Below are positions 46,724 through 57,700 of a stretch of 64,000 bases of DNA, one piece after another. Both the position numbers and the translations under genes were made by a program. This stretch comes from Coffea arabica. Its lineage: Eukaryota; Streptophyta; Magnoliopsida; Gentianales; Rubiaceae. The stretch lies in NCBI RefSeq assembly GCF_036785885.1, contig NC_092324.1:26587001-26651000 (forward strand), read 5' to 3'. Under the pieces are notes generated by a model. That model made no database searches. It was not told the DNA's origin and was given only the letters and a program-made list of their open reading frames with translations. Every line of letters starts with the position of its first letter. The first letter of the stretch is position 1.

Positions 46724-46915
46724 AAATGCAGAGTTATTCTTAACTTTGATGCCTTCCTTTGCAATGGAAATATATATTCCTTGCTTGGCATCTTCACTTT
46801 AAATTTCTTGGATGCTTTGAAATGCAGCGTCATTCTTAACTTTGATGCCTTCCTTCGCAATGGAAATATATATTCCTTGCTCGGCATCTTCACTTTAAAT
46901 TTCTTGGATGCTTTG
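46724..46915. repeat. 96-bp tandem repeat (two copies plus a degenerate third)
   Basis: AAATGCAG.GT.ATTCTTAAC recurs at exactly 96-bp spacing (46724, 46820). The two copies are nearly identical over CTTTGATGCCTTCCTT.GCAA and TTCACTTTAAATTTCTTGG. A partial, decayed third copy (TTTTCACTTTAACTTTCTTG) follows at ~46920-46965. It lies about 140 bp upstream of the NLR 2 start codon, in its promoter or 5'UTR. Confidence 0.88.
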
Positions 46916-46984
46916 AAATGGAAATTCCTGGCATGGGATTTTCACTTTAACTTTCTTGCTGGGGCCTTCATCTTTATTCCAATT

Positions 46985-48760
46985 TCCATTGAGGGCTGAC
47001 AATTACATTTGCTGTTTACTTAACCTATATTGCATTCATTCGTTAATCCTGGAAAGATGAACTAATTAGAACATGATTTGGTCTTAACGCACACCTTATT
47101 CTGTTGGATTTTTCTTCCTTGCTAGAGACATAAGTTGTGTCTCAATACAAAAATCAATTAGGCTTCTAATTATTTTGTTATTCAGAATCTGATATCGTTG
47201 AGCATTGAGCCTTTTCAACTTTGCATAATCAAGATGCTGAGTCTAATTTGGTGGTGTTGCCATCACATTATATTCCTTGCTTGTGTTAATACCTTGAAAT
47301 GTGGATGAAGTTTGGCAAAGAATAACTTGAAATGTGGATTTGCTTCAAACTTTATATTCTGAAATGAAGTTTGGCACTAGACGCCTAAACAATTATTCAG
47401 CCTAACTGCTTTAGAAAATTTATCACAGTGCGATGGTGATTTATAGATTGATTATCACATAAACAAACTAACTCATTAGCTTGTAATGCATATAAATGAT
47501 ATTTAACCAAAACATTTGAATTCAGAACTTATTTTTTCTCTCTATCCCTACCAAACCTAAGAAAAAAAAAAGCCACTGATTTGCATCTTTATTTACAAAG
47601 TTAATTTAATGTACACATGACTGAGCGTTATTACATTCCCTTAGTAATTAAAAAAATTTAGTCAATTGTCCTAAATTTTCTTAAAATTGGAAACATTTTG
47701 GGACAAAAATTATTATTGATCAAAATTTTAGAACTAAAATAGTTCAAGTGCCAAAAATTGAGGACCATACTTGTTTTTGCTAAAACTTTAGAACTAAAAC
47801 TGTGCAAGTGCAAAACACTAAGGACAAAAACATTTTTTCCAAAAGTTAAAAGAAACTTCAAAAAATTGGAAAAAAATATTTGCAATCGGGGAGATGTGAA
47901 ATTTAAGAAACCAGAGTTTTGAGGTTCGAACTTCTAATTCCTATAATCTCAACCTTAACTAATTGACCAAGGCCTATTCTGTGCATAAAGGCTCCTCTAG
48001 TGAAGAAGAATGCAAATTATTCGACAATTTTCCAATGTTATAGGATACCAAATCCCCTTATTCCTCCATGATTAAATGCCAATGCAAATTTGCTGAAAGA
48101 AAGAGGAGCCGTGCAAGTCTGGTGTAGTTGTTTATTTTTGGACACTTTTGAGGTTTTTTGCCATGCAACTATTACCCAAGTCCCTTATTAATTTTCTTTT
48201 CAATCATGTACATTGAGTGTGCCAATAGGCACCCAAAATTCCTGCCTAAATGGAAATGCCACCCATATAGCTATCATTTCTGGGCATTAACGTGATTTCT
48301 TTCAGCTTTTGGACCTAATCTTTGTGTTAAACAATTTACAAAGTCATCTTAGGGAGCAAAGTGTAAATATCTTCAGTTAAAAAGGACAAAGTGTTACGTC
48401 TTACTCCCAAGTTCAAGAGGGTAAAGCATAGTTAGCCCTTAAATTCATTCATCCTTCTCTTTGAATCTTCTTGGTAGCTTCTCAAAGCATAAAGAAGCAG
48501 GGCCAAGAATCAGAACAAAGAACACATAAGATTGCTCTTTGCTAAAATATTTGAGAAGATTGGGCAGGTTGGGCCGTAGCTCGTAAATCCTCAACCATAT
48601 ATGCTACAACAGCTTTCAATTGAAGTTCAGAGAAGAAGTTTTACTTGATCTTAGGCCTAGCTTCAGCATTAATACAGATCTAGAGTCATCACTAGCTAGA
48701 AGTAAGAAATTCAAAGAAATATGACAAAACATATTAATCCGGTATTTACTATGGGCACTC
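46985..48760. other. Intergenic; one SINE-like head, no gene seen
   Basis: At 47905-47985, minus strand, box-A-like TTGGTCAATTAGTTAAGG (47953-47970) and box B GAAGTTCGAACCTC (47920-47933) suggest a SINE. Around 47690-47850 a ~62-bp phrase (..AAAATTTTAGAACTAAAA..GTGCAAGTG..) is repeated in degenerate form. The rest is unremarkable. Confidence 0.5.
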
Positions 48761-48772
48761 GTTGACATACTT

Positions 48773-49018
48773 TTTTTTTTTTGGCATAGCGACACATCTA
48801 GCCTAGCCTAACCTACTCCTACTCCTAAGAGGGGGGACCTACTATCTAAGGGAAGCGACTCTAGGGAGTGGGCCTATAGAGTCGGAGGAACCTGACGGGG
48901 ACTGAATCACCATCAGACCAAACGGGTGCACCACTCACCCACATGGATTTAGAGAGTCCTCATATTGAGGCACAGTGATGGAAGGTAAGGTTTGAACCCT
49001 TGACCTCCCACCCCACTT
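48773..49018 (-). mobile_element. tRNA-derived SINE (246 bp) with 12-bp target duplication
   Basis: Flanked by the perfect direct repeat GTTGACATACTT (48761-48772 and 49019-49030). On the minus strand it begins AAGTGGGGTGGGAGGTCAA, carries a Pol III box B (GGGTTCAAACC, ~48988-48998), and ends in a poly-A tail (poly-T on the plus strand, 48773-48782). Box A is weak. The body (CTCCCTAGAGTCGCTTCCCT etc.) matches the style of common eudicot SINEs. Confidence 0.85.
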
Positions 49019-49030
49019 GTTGACATACTT

Positions 49031-50877
49031 AAATTAAGCATAACTTATTATGTTAATACACACAATCACAATTAATTTACTCCTTGTGTTATATGTTTTT
49101 TTGTATTAACTACATTTTTTTTAAAAGACTAACGCATAAAACCACTCTAAATGAGTGTCAAATTGGCACCCATTAGCCAAACTATGTTAATCCAATTAAG
49201 TTATACCAACATACGAGCAACTTCAAGCCTTCAATTAATAATGGGTGAATGTGAAAAGGCTTCATCAAACATGATTTATATATATATATATATAACAAGA
49301 CAATTTCATTCCAATATTTATACTAATGGCAGCGAATACATCAAACATGACATAGATTTATATAAATCTGAAAATCAAATAATATAACAGATTTAAAAAT
49401 CTATAAATTTGACCATAACGTTGAAATTTCAAGAATATCTTCCATCAAATAAATGTCAGTACAATTCGACGAATCTATATCCATGTCTTTTGACAGATGC
49501 ATAGTCAGATCTGATAAAAACTATTTCAAGTCTAAAGAAAAATTTAGATCTAACTTCTAGATTTAATTGGAGGAGTTTTAGAGAGAAGGAAGAGAGAATG
49601 AGTTTTAGAGTGAAAAAGAAGAGAGCTTTTGTAATATCCAGATAATTTGCAGCTAGCACTTGGAGTTTGATTAGTATCAAAAGCATATTCAATGACCTAA
49701 TTTGCATCTAAATACATGCAGGTGACATCTTTTCACACTGTTAAAGGACATTCTGATTGTTATCTGTATCCATGCAAGCCATCTTGACAGTTAAGAGGCA
49801 CTAACATTTTCAACATTTGCAGCTAGTTTGGGAGTTTAAGATAGAACAGAAAAGAAGAGAAAGCTTAAGTTATGAAAGAAAAAAAAAGAAGAGATTTAGT
49901 TTTGATATTGTTTGGGAGTTTAGTAAAAAAGAAAATTGATATTGGATACATATGCCAAAAAAAATTTGTTTAATAGACATTTAAGTATAAATTTGATATT
50001 TTAAAAATTTTTAGAAAGCTTGCTTCAACTCTGTTTTGTTGGAAAAGTATTATTAACTGTAAATGCTAGAACGATCCATCCAAAATCTTCCCATTTTTTT
50101 TTTCAATCGCTCCACAACTCCCAAACATCATAAAAGAGCTATATTCTCTCACTTTCTTCTCATTTCCTGTCAAATCTAAGCTCCCAAACAAAGTATTGGT
50201 CTCCACATGATGTACAATTATCTAACATAAGCTCCAGCGTGCAAAATCTAAAATCAAAGGATGAATTAGGTAAATGTAACTTCAACGTATACCAATCTTT
50301 TATTGCCTTTCTTTGATTACTACCTCTATTTGCAGCACCCTTCATATTTGAAATTTTGCAATTTTTGACAGCTATGGTGAAAAAAAATAATGGCTCTAAT
50401 GTCACAACACAAATTTTATTTCCACAATAATAATAATTTGCCCTTCTCAAGTCCAAATGTAGTTTGGACGTAATGCGTCATTTTAACAAAATTTGCTCGG
50501 AAAATAAATTTTGAGCTATGGCAATATGATTTGTCCTAACTACTCAAGCAAACAATGACTGCAAATCATTAGCTTGTCCTCCCTTATCTGTTGATACATG
50601 TGTCAAATATCTTTATCATTCCATTATTCAAGAATTAGAGTGAAATATATGCTTTAGTTTGGTATGAGGGACTCAATCCGTGCAAACACAAACACTAGAG
50701 TAAAATATATGCTATAGGATAGTAATTTTTTTTGTAGGAAAATAGACTGTAGCACTTGTTTTAATATGATGCATATGAGCTAAAAATATAATTAGAAAAT
50801 GTGTCAAGATATATTCTTGGAAAAATCTGAAAAATTTTTCTACAAAAGAATACAATCCAAACAAGGCCTATTGATGC
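49031..50877. other. Intergenic; no gene seen
   Basis: AT-rich with a TA microsatellite at 49275-49294. Short open frames on the minus strand have no protein-like features. A purine-rich stretch lies at 49840-49930. Confidence 0.45.
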
Positions 50878-50895
50878 CTAACTGACAAGTAAGCT

Positions 50896-51284
50896 TTTTT
50901 TTTTTTTTTTTTTCAAAAACGATAGGTGTTGTATTGATAAAATCAGAACTTTACACTTGTAAAGCAACAGTTCTGAGAGGCTATACAAAGGTGTTAAACA
51001 CCTTGAGGATTGTTTCATTCCTCTTCATCACAAATACTTACTGCATAAGTACTAATAGATTTACTTATATTGTCATTTGCTATATCTAAACAAAATGAGC
51101 ATTTTTGAAACAAACAACTTAAATTGTTGATGTCATCCATCAGAATTGCCAGCCTAATGTCTTTGGTTTTTCTGGACATCAACGATGATAGAAGCTGCTC
51201 TTGATCAAAGCTACTCTTACTGTCTCAGCTAAATCCACTATTGGTATGCTTGTGCCTCTATTCCTCATGGCCAAACTGTCTTAA
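50896..51284 (-). mobile_element. 5'-truncated LINE 3' end with 18-bp target duplication
   Basis: Flanked by the perfect direct repeat CTAACTGACAAGTAAGCT (50878-50895 and 51285-51302). The plus-strand poly-T at the left is the poly-A tail of a minus-strand element. Its 3' end (..TGATTTTATCAATACAACAC) looks like a plant LINE-1 3'UTR. No reverse transcriptase remains in the 389 bp. Confidence 0.82.
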
Positions 51285-51539
51285 CTAACTGACAAGTAAG
51301 CTAATTTGGCACCAAAACCCAATGTGGATTTAATCTGGCCCCATGAACTGGTAGCCTTTTTTTATTTGACTTGTCCAAGAAAAGATTTGAATGTTCACCC
51401 CAAAAATGGTGGCGGATCCTTGAGCATCCGGAAGAAGAAGAAGAAGACTTATTCCACGGTTGAAAGTTTAAACGTGAAACAAAACCAGAAAAAGCAACAG
51501 AGCACACGGTGCCATTTCAGGGACTGGAAATGATAGAAG

Positions 51540-51690
51540 TTCGCCGCAAGCAGAATCCATGCTATCACAGAGAAGGCCAGTTTTTTGTCTGGCTACTGCA
51601 AGTAGAGAAAAGGCACATGCCCTTCAAGGAGGACCTTGTAAATTTAGTTCAACATAACGAGGAAAGGGCACAAGGTATGAGAAACAATTT
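51540..51690 (-). pseudogene. Fragment of the unidentified 16-17 kb gene
   Basis: On the minus strand it carries AAGGTCCTCCTTGA ... TACTTGCAGTAGCCAGACAA, identical in layout to the 16900-17040 exon/intron junction but with the intron reduced to ~30 bp. It has no matching exon further along. A truncated duplicate of the splice junction region rather than a spliced retrocopy, because the acceptor TTGCAG is still present. Confidence 0.6.
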
Positions 51691-52812
51691 TAGATTCTAG
51701 TTGACATTTGAGCCCGAGATCATTGCAAAACAGGGAATTCGAGCTGAGGCAATATGTGAACAAGAAAGCTAATCAGAAAGTTCAGAAAATTTGACAATAA
51801 TTTTGTTCTGTCAATCTTACAAAAGGCTAAACTGTGTCTTGTTAGTTATGAAACTAAATGGATAAGCAAGTACTGAGTCGTGTTTACAATTACAGTAGTC
51901 TGGTTCCAGCTGCAAAGCAAGTAATTACAACTCATAAACTTGAAAATAATGATAGGCAATTTGTAGCACATGCAAAACATTTCACATTGAGGAACAACAG
52001 AGCAGTATGTGAGAGATGACAAATTGAGTTCTAAAACATGTAAATCAGCACCTCATTATCATAGCAGAAGAGAATGCCATCCTAGATGTTACTATCCAAC
52101 TGAAGCAAGATCTTTTTCAGCAAGGAATCATAGGACTTTCAAAATGTAAAGATAGTAAGTAAGAGCCATCGATACAGTTCCCTGTTGAGCATTGTGATAT
52201 TAAAGACATAAGTAATAGCCATCAATGAGGTTCCTTGTTGAGCTTTGTGCCAAATATCACTGCAAAGCACCAAAAACTCAAGCTCAGGATGGCATTCAGG
52301 ATAGAATAAAGCTAATGGAAATTTTCAGATAATTGCAAGTTTTCTGTCATTGTAACTAAAGCCCTAAAACAAGAAACTTACCATAAAAAAAAGAAGCAGC
52401 CAACAGTCATAAAAGCAGAGAGAGCTTAAGAGACTTTATCAAGGTGGATTCATTAAAAACATGAAATCGCAACAAGCAGACTTAAATAGCTTAAGTAGGT
52501 TTGTACAACTTCATTTCTTGAACGGTACATCATCCTTGGTTCCCTAAAAAATATCTCTGTGGCGACAAGATTTCTTTTGTTTTATACATAATAAATTGGA
52601 CATTAAAGTGGTTAAAAGGCAAAATTGAGTAATGAACGAAGAGAAGCATATCTAAAATTATGGGAATTTTTGAATCAAAAGTTAAAAGTGATGACCAACA
52701 TGTCTACAAATTGCTGAATCGGTTGGAAAGTTTAAAATCACCACGCTGACAAGGAAGATCTCAGGCTTTGGCCATCCGAGGCAGAGAGCAAAAGGGAATC
52801 TGATCTAACTGA
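51691..52812. repeat. Diverged duplicated segments next to TR2
   Basis: 51691-52580 parallels 41651-42800; 52690-52812 parallels 28640-28803 and is the left flank of TR2. In 52140-52240 the phrase AAGAGCCATCGAT.(C/G)(A/G)GTTCCCTG/TTCCTTG is repeated locally. Confidence 0.65.
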
Positions 52813-52817
52813 AACAG

Positions 52818-54258
52818 TGACAGGTGCCGAACCTGTGCAATAATAAATACCTACTCAAGAAAATTACAAATTTTGTATATAGCGGTGAGTAGGGTCGAAT
52901 CCACAGGGACTGGGAATAATTCGTTTCTTCTCGAGTTCAGAGTATGGGGGGTTTTTGATGGGAGGAAAATAAAAAAAATGAAATAAAACAAACAAAATTC
53001 AAAACTAACTCACAAAGCACAATTTACTAAAAATAGCAATTAATAAAAGTTCTACCCAAAGGATCAGCTGTTCAGACACGGTCCAATTAAATGATCATCG
53101 ATGCAAAGATATTTCATCCATTCATTACTAGGTTGGTTATAGTTATCAACAAACTCTGACAACTAGTTCTTCCTTACTTTTTCGATAGTCAAGGTACGAC
53201 CATTGACTGCTTCTCTAACCAGATAACAACCCTAGGTACGACCGTAGGAATTTAATTATCCAATTGTATTGAAACTAGAAGAACCCAACCCTAACTAATA
53301 AACACGCTAAGAGGGTTTATTTAAGTTAGATCTTACGTTTTCCCAACATAAACCCAATTATGGTGGTTGTCACTAGGTATCGACTAAACGAACAATTACG
53401 GATTCAATTTAGTTAATATGACAGTAGGCTATTAAATAAAATCAAATACCCGGCCGTTGATATTCAATTAATAAAATACCCATGAACAATTAATTCAGGA
53501 AACGTACGAATAGCAACAAATTGGAAAAAGTAATGAAAGTTTGATTAGATCTCACAGATGTTATGGACCGCGCCTTCGCGTTAACCTTTGGGTAGAAGAA
53601 AAACCTAGCCACTCCTCATCGTATCAATTTTGCGTGGGTTGGTTGATTTCATCCGCACAGTCATCAGCGAAATATGAACGATGGAGTGATGACGAAAAGA
53701 AAGAAAAGAAAACGTCTTCCTTGTCTTTGCGTTAATGTTTGTACTGAAGCCGAAGTACAACGCAAAAACCAACGAAAATTGTACAGAGCCAAAGCCAAAG
53801 CCAAAGAGTCAAAAACGTGAAAGCCAAAAAGCAAGAGAAGAGTCTACAACGTCTGACGGCTAGGGAAAAAGAAAACTAAAGCTATCTAATTCCTAATACG
53901 TGAATCTGGCTTTCTTTTTGCCTTTTGTAGCCGCCGCCAGCCAAAGCAATTAGGAGCAGGACTTGTCTATGGGTTTTAATCCCACGCATCTGGTTCACAT
54001 GGATCTAGTGCCTTAATTGGGTCTCCTGCTATTGGTCCTGCGGATCCGGCTTTTCGAGAGCATCTACCTTTTCTGGCGTGGCCACGCTCTGAGATGAAGG
54101 GTCTTCTGGAAATTTGCCTCAAGAGATTACTTTTAACGCCAATCATCTGTAATTCATACAAATATGAAATATGAGCAAAACCTCAATACTTAGCACAGTA
54201 AGTAGCTAAAATTAGGACAAAATAACAGTGCAAAATGTGCCAAATAACCGCTCTATCA
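52818..54258 (-). repeat. TR2 3' LTR
   Basis: Minus strand: TGATAGAGCGG (at 54258) to GGCACCTGTCA (at 52818). It shares only the last ~120 bp with TR1 LTRs. It contains the perfect palindrome GCGTGGCCACGC (54076-54087). Confidence 0.92.
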
Positions 54259-54293
54259 ATTCCCCCCACACCTAGACAATGCTTGCCCTCAAG
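54259..54293 (-). other. TR2 3' polypurine tract region
   Basis: Complement reads TTGAGGGCAAGCATTG..TAGGTGTGGGGGGAAT, abutting the LTR, almost the same as in TR1. Confidence 0.8.
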
Positions 54294-56211
54294 CATTTCA
54301 GAGCTCAGAAGTACAACCAAGAGAGCAGAGGTCATGTAGTAGTCTATACTAACACAAGCATTTCAGATCCCTGACAATATCACCAAAATTAGAACACACC
54401 GGACAGGTTGTAATTCAAAGAAAATATATGAATACTAGGAACGCTCAAATCAACATCACAGAATGGCATTACCATAGGCTTGCACATTTATCACATCTCC
54501 ACCACTCAAAGGTGAACTAAATACACAAATCAAAGGGAATTTAATAGGGTTGTAATGGGGTTTAGGTAAAAGGCGGGATAAGAAGGTAAAAATAGGGTGT
54601 AATGTGTCAAGAGAATGTCCAATATCTACTACATAACCACAATGCTTTATCGGGACAATTTCTCAAGTAGGGCGTTTTCATTTGCTGTTTTCATTGTGCA
54701 AGTGTCGAAAATCGTTCCTCTTTTTTTTTTTTTTTGGAGAGGACGTCTAGCAAGGCGTGGGCACGCTCTGGAAGACAGAGTCTTCTGCTCACCAGCTTTT
54801 TGCCGATTTCTCCCTTTTTTTTTCTTCTTTTCTCTATTTTTTTCTTGGCTTTTCTTTCGATCTCAGATGTACAGAAACAGCACCATACAACATCTTTTTG
54901 ACAACACTTGCGCCCATAGATTTATTTGTCTTGCACGAGTAATGAATTTCAGACATCCCTTAATGACACAAGGTTGAACAAGAAAGTCTAAAAAGGTCAT
55001 GGGTTATCAAACACGGCTAACAAGCAAAAGTAAAAGATAAAAGCTCAAGTTGGTTCACTATTGGGAAATAAGATGAAGGCATGGTTTGTAGAAAGTTAAA
55101 GAAGGTCAAATCCTAAATGCCCTTATCATTTCAAATGCATCCAGTTCAACAAAATGTGGTCTCGACATGTATAAAATAGCAAGTTCTAGAATACCGATAC
55201 CATGTGTGATACCCACTCAATCAAACAATAATAGAGCAAACAAGAATAATGTGCTCATGCATGACTCAAAAGCTCCCAAAAGTCACAAAAGTGGGTCAAG
55301 TCCAGTATATCCAACATTCAACAATACTGTCAAGGCAAAACGAAATGCATAGCTAGTATATCTAACCACATGCCCGTGCACCTTGATTGAGTTATTCATC
55401 ATAGCAAAGAAGTCAGCTAACTACACTCTTTTCCTTTTCCTCCTTTTTTTTTTCTTCATTTTCCTCCTCTTTTTTTTTCATTTTTTTTTTGTGTTTTTTT
55501 TTTTTTTGTTTTAAAAGCAAAGCAAAAGGAGATAATAAAGGAAGCCATCCCCCCACACCTAATACCTACATTGTCCTCAATGTAGAAAAGATGAATGAAG
55601 TATAAGGAGAAAAGGAGAGAAACTTCCCTGACCACCGAGAGGGTGCTGTGAGACACTAAGGCGGAGGAGGGTGAGGTGACTGGAATCTAATGTGAGCAAA
55701 GAAAGCTATCTGATGAGAGAGATAGTGACGGTGGGGAAGGCAGCGACGTGCGATGGATGGCGCGAGGAGGAGAGAGAGAGTTTCTAGCAGCGGTGGACAA
55801 AGGGGAAACCTTGGACTAAGACAAAACAAAGAAAATTGAAAAGTAGAAGTTGAGACAATGGAAATTGATAAGACCATACAAGACAAGAAAAGAGAAAAGT
55901 AGAAAGTGGTATTAGAGAGGATCCTGGTCAATCTTTGACTTTCGTTGGCGCAAAGGCTGGAAGGCGTGGGCACGCCTTGGAAGCTATAGTCTTCTGACCG
56001 TCAATTCCAAAACTTCACTGCTTAGGCGTGACCACCTAGCGTGGGCATGTCTAACTTCCTGCTTCCTGCCATAAAACAAAAATCCAATAAATGACACTAA
56101 CACTGAACAAAAAATTTCAAAAATATAAGAAAACTAAAACAAAAGAAGCCTTGGGTTGCCTCCCAAGAGCGCCTTTCTTTAATGTTTTTGGCTAGACATC
56201 GTCATATTTAT
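54294..56211 (-). other. TR2 non-coding interior
   Basis: No pol. Two modules GGCGTGGGCACGC(C)..TGGAAG..GTCTTCTG occur at 54754-54785 and 55963-55997, and a related GGCGTG.CCAC at 56025. A second PPT-like tract is at 55547-55580. Pyrimidine-rich tracts (plus strand) lie at 54718-54850 and 55425-55515. Confidence 0.6.
55547..55580 (-). other. Internal polypurine-tract-like motif in TR2
   Basis: Complement reads TTGAGGACAATGTAGG..TTAGGTGTGGGGGGAT. About 1.3 kb upstream of the 3' LTR, matching the internal tract of TR1. Confidence 0.55.
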
Positions 56212-57270
56212 TCACGGAGGATAAAATCGTGTAGCTCGTTTCAGCGCTTCATCTTCTATGTAGTCCTGATATCCCTCGTAAATAGAGTAATTCTTGAGCA
56301 CACGAGCTACGGACTTCCATGGATCAGTAGATGGCGCCAAACAAACAAGTGATGACCTTAAATCTTCACTCACTCCTCCATCAAGAGCACTTATTGGTCC
56401 GAGATATTTTGCCATCATGACTCTTAACTTATTCCTGGCATGAAATTCAAAATCATCTGGTATAATAAAATCAATCTCACTAACAGGAATTAAAGAATAA
56501 GAGTCAGGAAAATATTGATCAAGGAATGGAGGAGATGTCACCGCATTTGGAGATTGTTCACTGGATTCATTCACTTGCACCATTTGATGTTGGGGTCTCA
56601 ATTCTTGCGCTTCAACTTTCTTTTCAACTGCATCTTTAGATTCTTCTTCTTGAGACTCTTGCAGTACCATATCATTTGTCAGAATAATTGCACTCTCGTC
56701 TTCCTCGTGGTCGATAATAGTCGGTGAGGGCAATTCTTCATAAATTGGAGAAATCAATTTGCTCATTTTAGATGCCCATTCACGCCTTCCTTCTTACATC
56801 TCTTTACTCATCTTTTGTGTCTCCTGTTGAAGTTGATGTACCTCCTGTTGAATTTGATATGTGTTAGTAGCTATTAATTCAACTATTTCTTCAAGAGACA
56901 TACCTGACATGGATGACGGTTCTTGAGACTCTAACTGTTGTAAATCTATTGGTCTTTGTTGATAATTAAAATTGGAATCATCCCACCATCCTTGCTCATA
57001 CCCATTTGAATAAGGGTCATACCATGTTTGAGACCAGGGTGAAAAATCTCCATAATTATTGAGTGGGACACTCAGATTATCTTGATATTCGGGGCACATA
57101 CCGGTTGAATGATCCCTGGCGTAACAAATTTTACAGGTTGCAGCAGCCATTCTTTCTCTAATAGAGTTTAGTGCCTCTGAATATGCAAACTTAGCAAAAA
57201 AACAAGCCTCATTGCCTTCCCTGGAAACAAAATCCAATCTATCACCAAAATACGGAGTGTTAGCGGCCAT
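56212..57270 (-). pseudogene. Gag-like protein of TR2 (352 codons, one in-frame stop)
   Basis: Homologue of the TR1 ORF at 22048-23103, clearly the same along its whole length and within one codon of its length. It has the same zinc knuckle (CKICYARDHSTGMC), the FSPWSQTWY segment, the acidic linker, and the C-terminal domain ending YSIYEGYQDYIEDEALKRA. A single TAA (56794-56796), after ..TQKMSKEM, splits it. The second half stays open to the normal stop at 56212-56214. Only in-frame indels separate the two genes, so the ORF was constrained before this stop arose. Role as in TR1. Confidence 0.85.
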
Positions 57271-57370
57271 AAACTAGTAAAGAAAAAAAAAGAAAAAAAA
57301 ATAAGAGGGAAAAAAAATGGAAATGAAAATAAAATGAACTCAAAAAGAAACAAATTAAACAGGCACCAGT

Positions 57371-57388
57371 CGCCGGCAACGGCGCCAA
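57371..57388 (-). other. TR2 primer-binding site
   Basis: Complement reads TTGGCGCCGTTGCCGGCG, as TR1 except one base (CGGCG for CGGGG). It lies five bases from the LTR end. Confidence 0.82.
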
Positions 57389-57700
57389 AAATTGACAGGT
57401 GCCGAACCTGTGCAATAATAAATACCTACTCAAGAAAATTACAAATTTTGTATATAGCGGTGAGTAGGGTCGAATCCACAGGGATTGGGAATAATTCGTT
57501 TCTTCTCGAGTTCAGAGTATGGGGGGTTTTTGATGGGAGGAAAATAAAAAAAATGAAATAAAACAAAAAAAATTCAAAACTAACTCACAAAGCACAATTT
57601 ACTAAAAATAGCAATTAATAAAAGTTCTACCCAAAGGATCAGCTGTTCAGGCACGGTCCAATTAAATGATCATCGATGCAAAGATATTTCATCCATTCAT

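Noticed and set aside
48773..49018. Possible tRNA gene from the Pol III box B
   Set aside because: No cloverleaf; poly-A tail and target duplication show a SINE.
57168..57353. Phe-rich 61-codon frame resembling a membrane peptide
   Set aside because: Produced by poly-A/T leader of the TR2 gag region.
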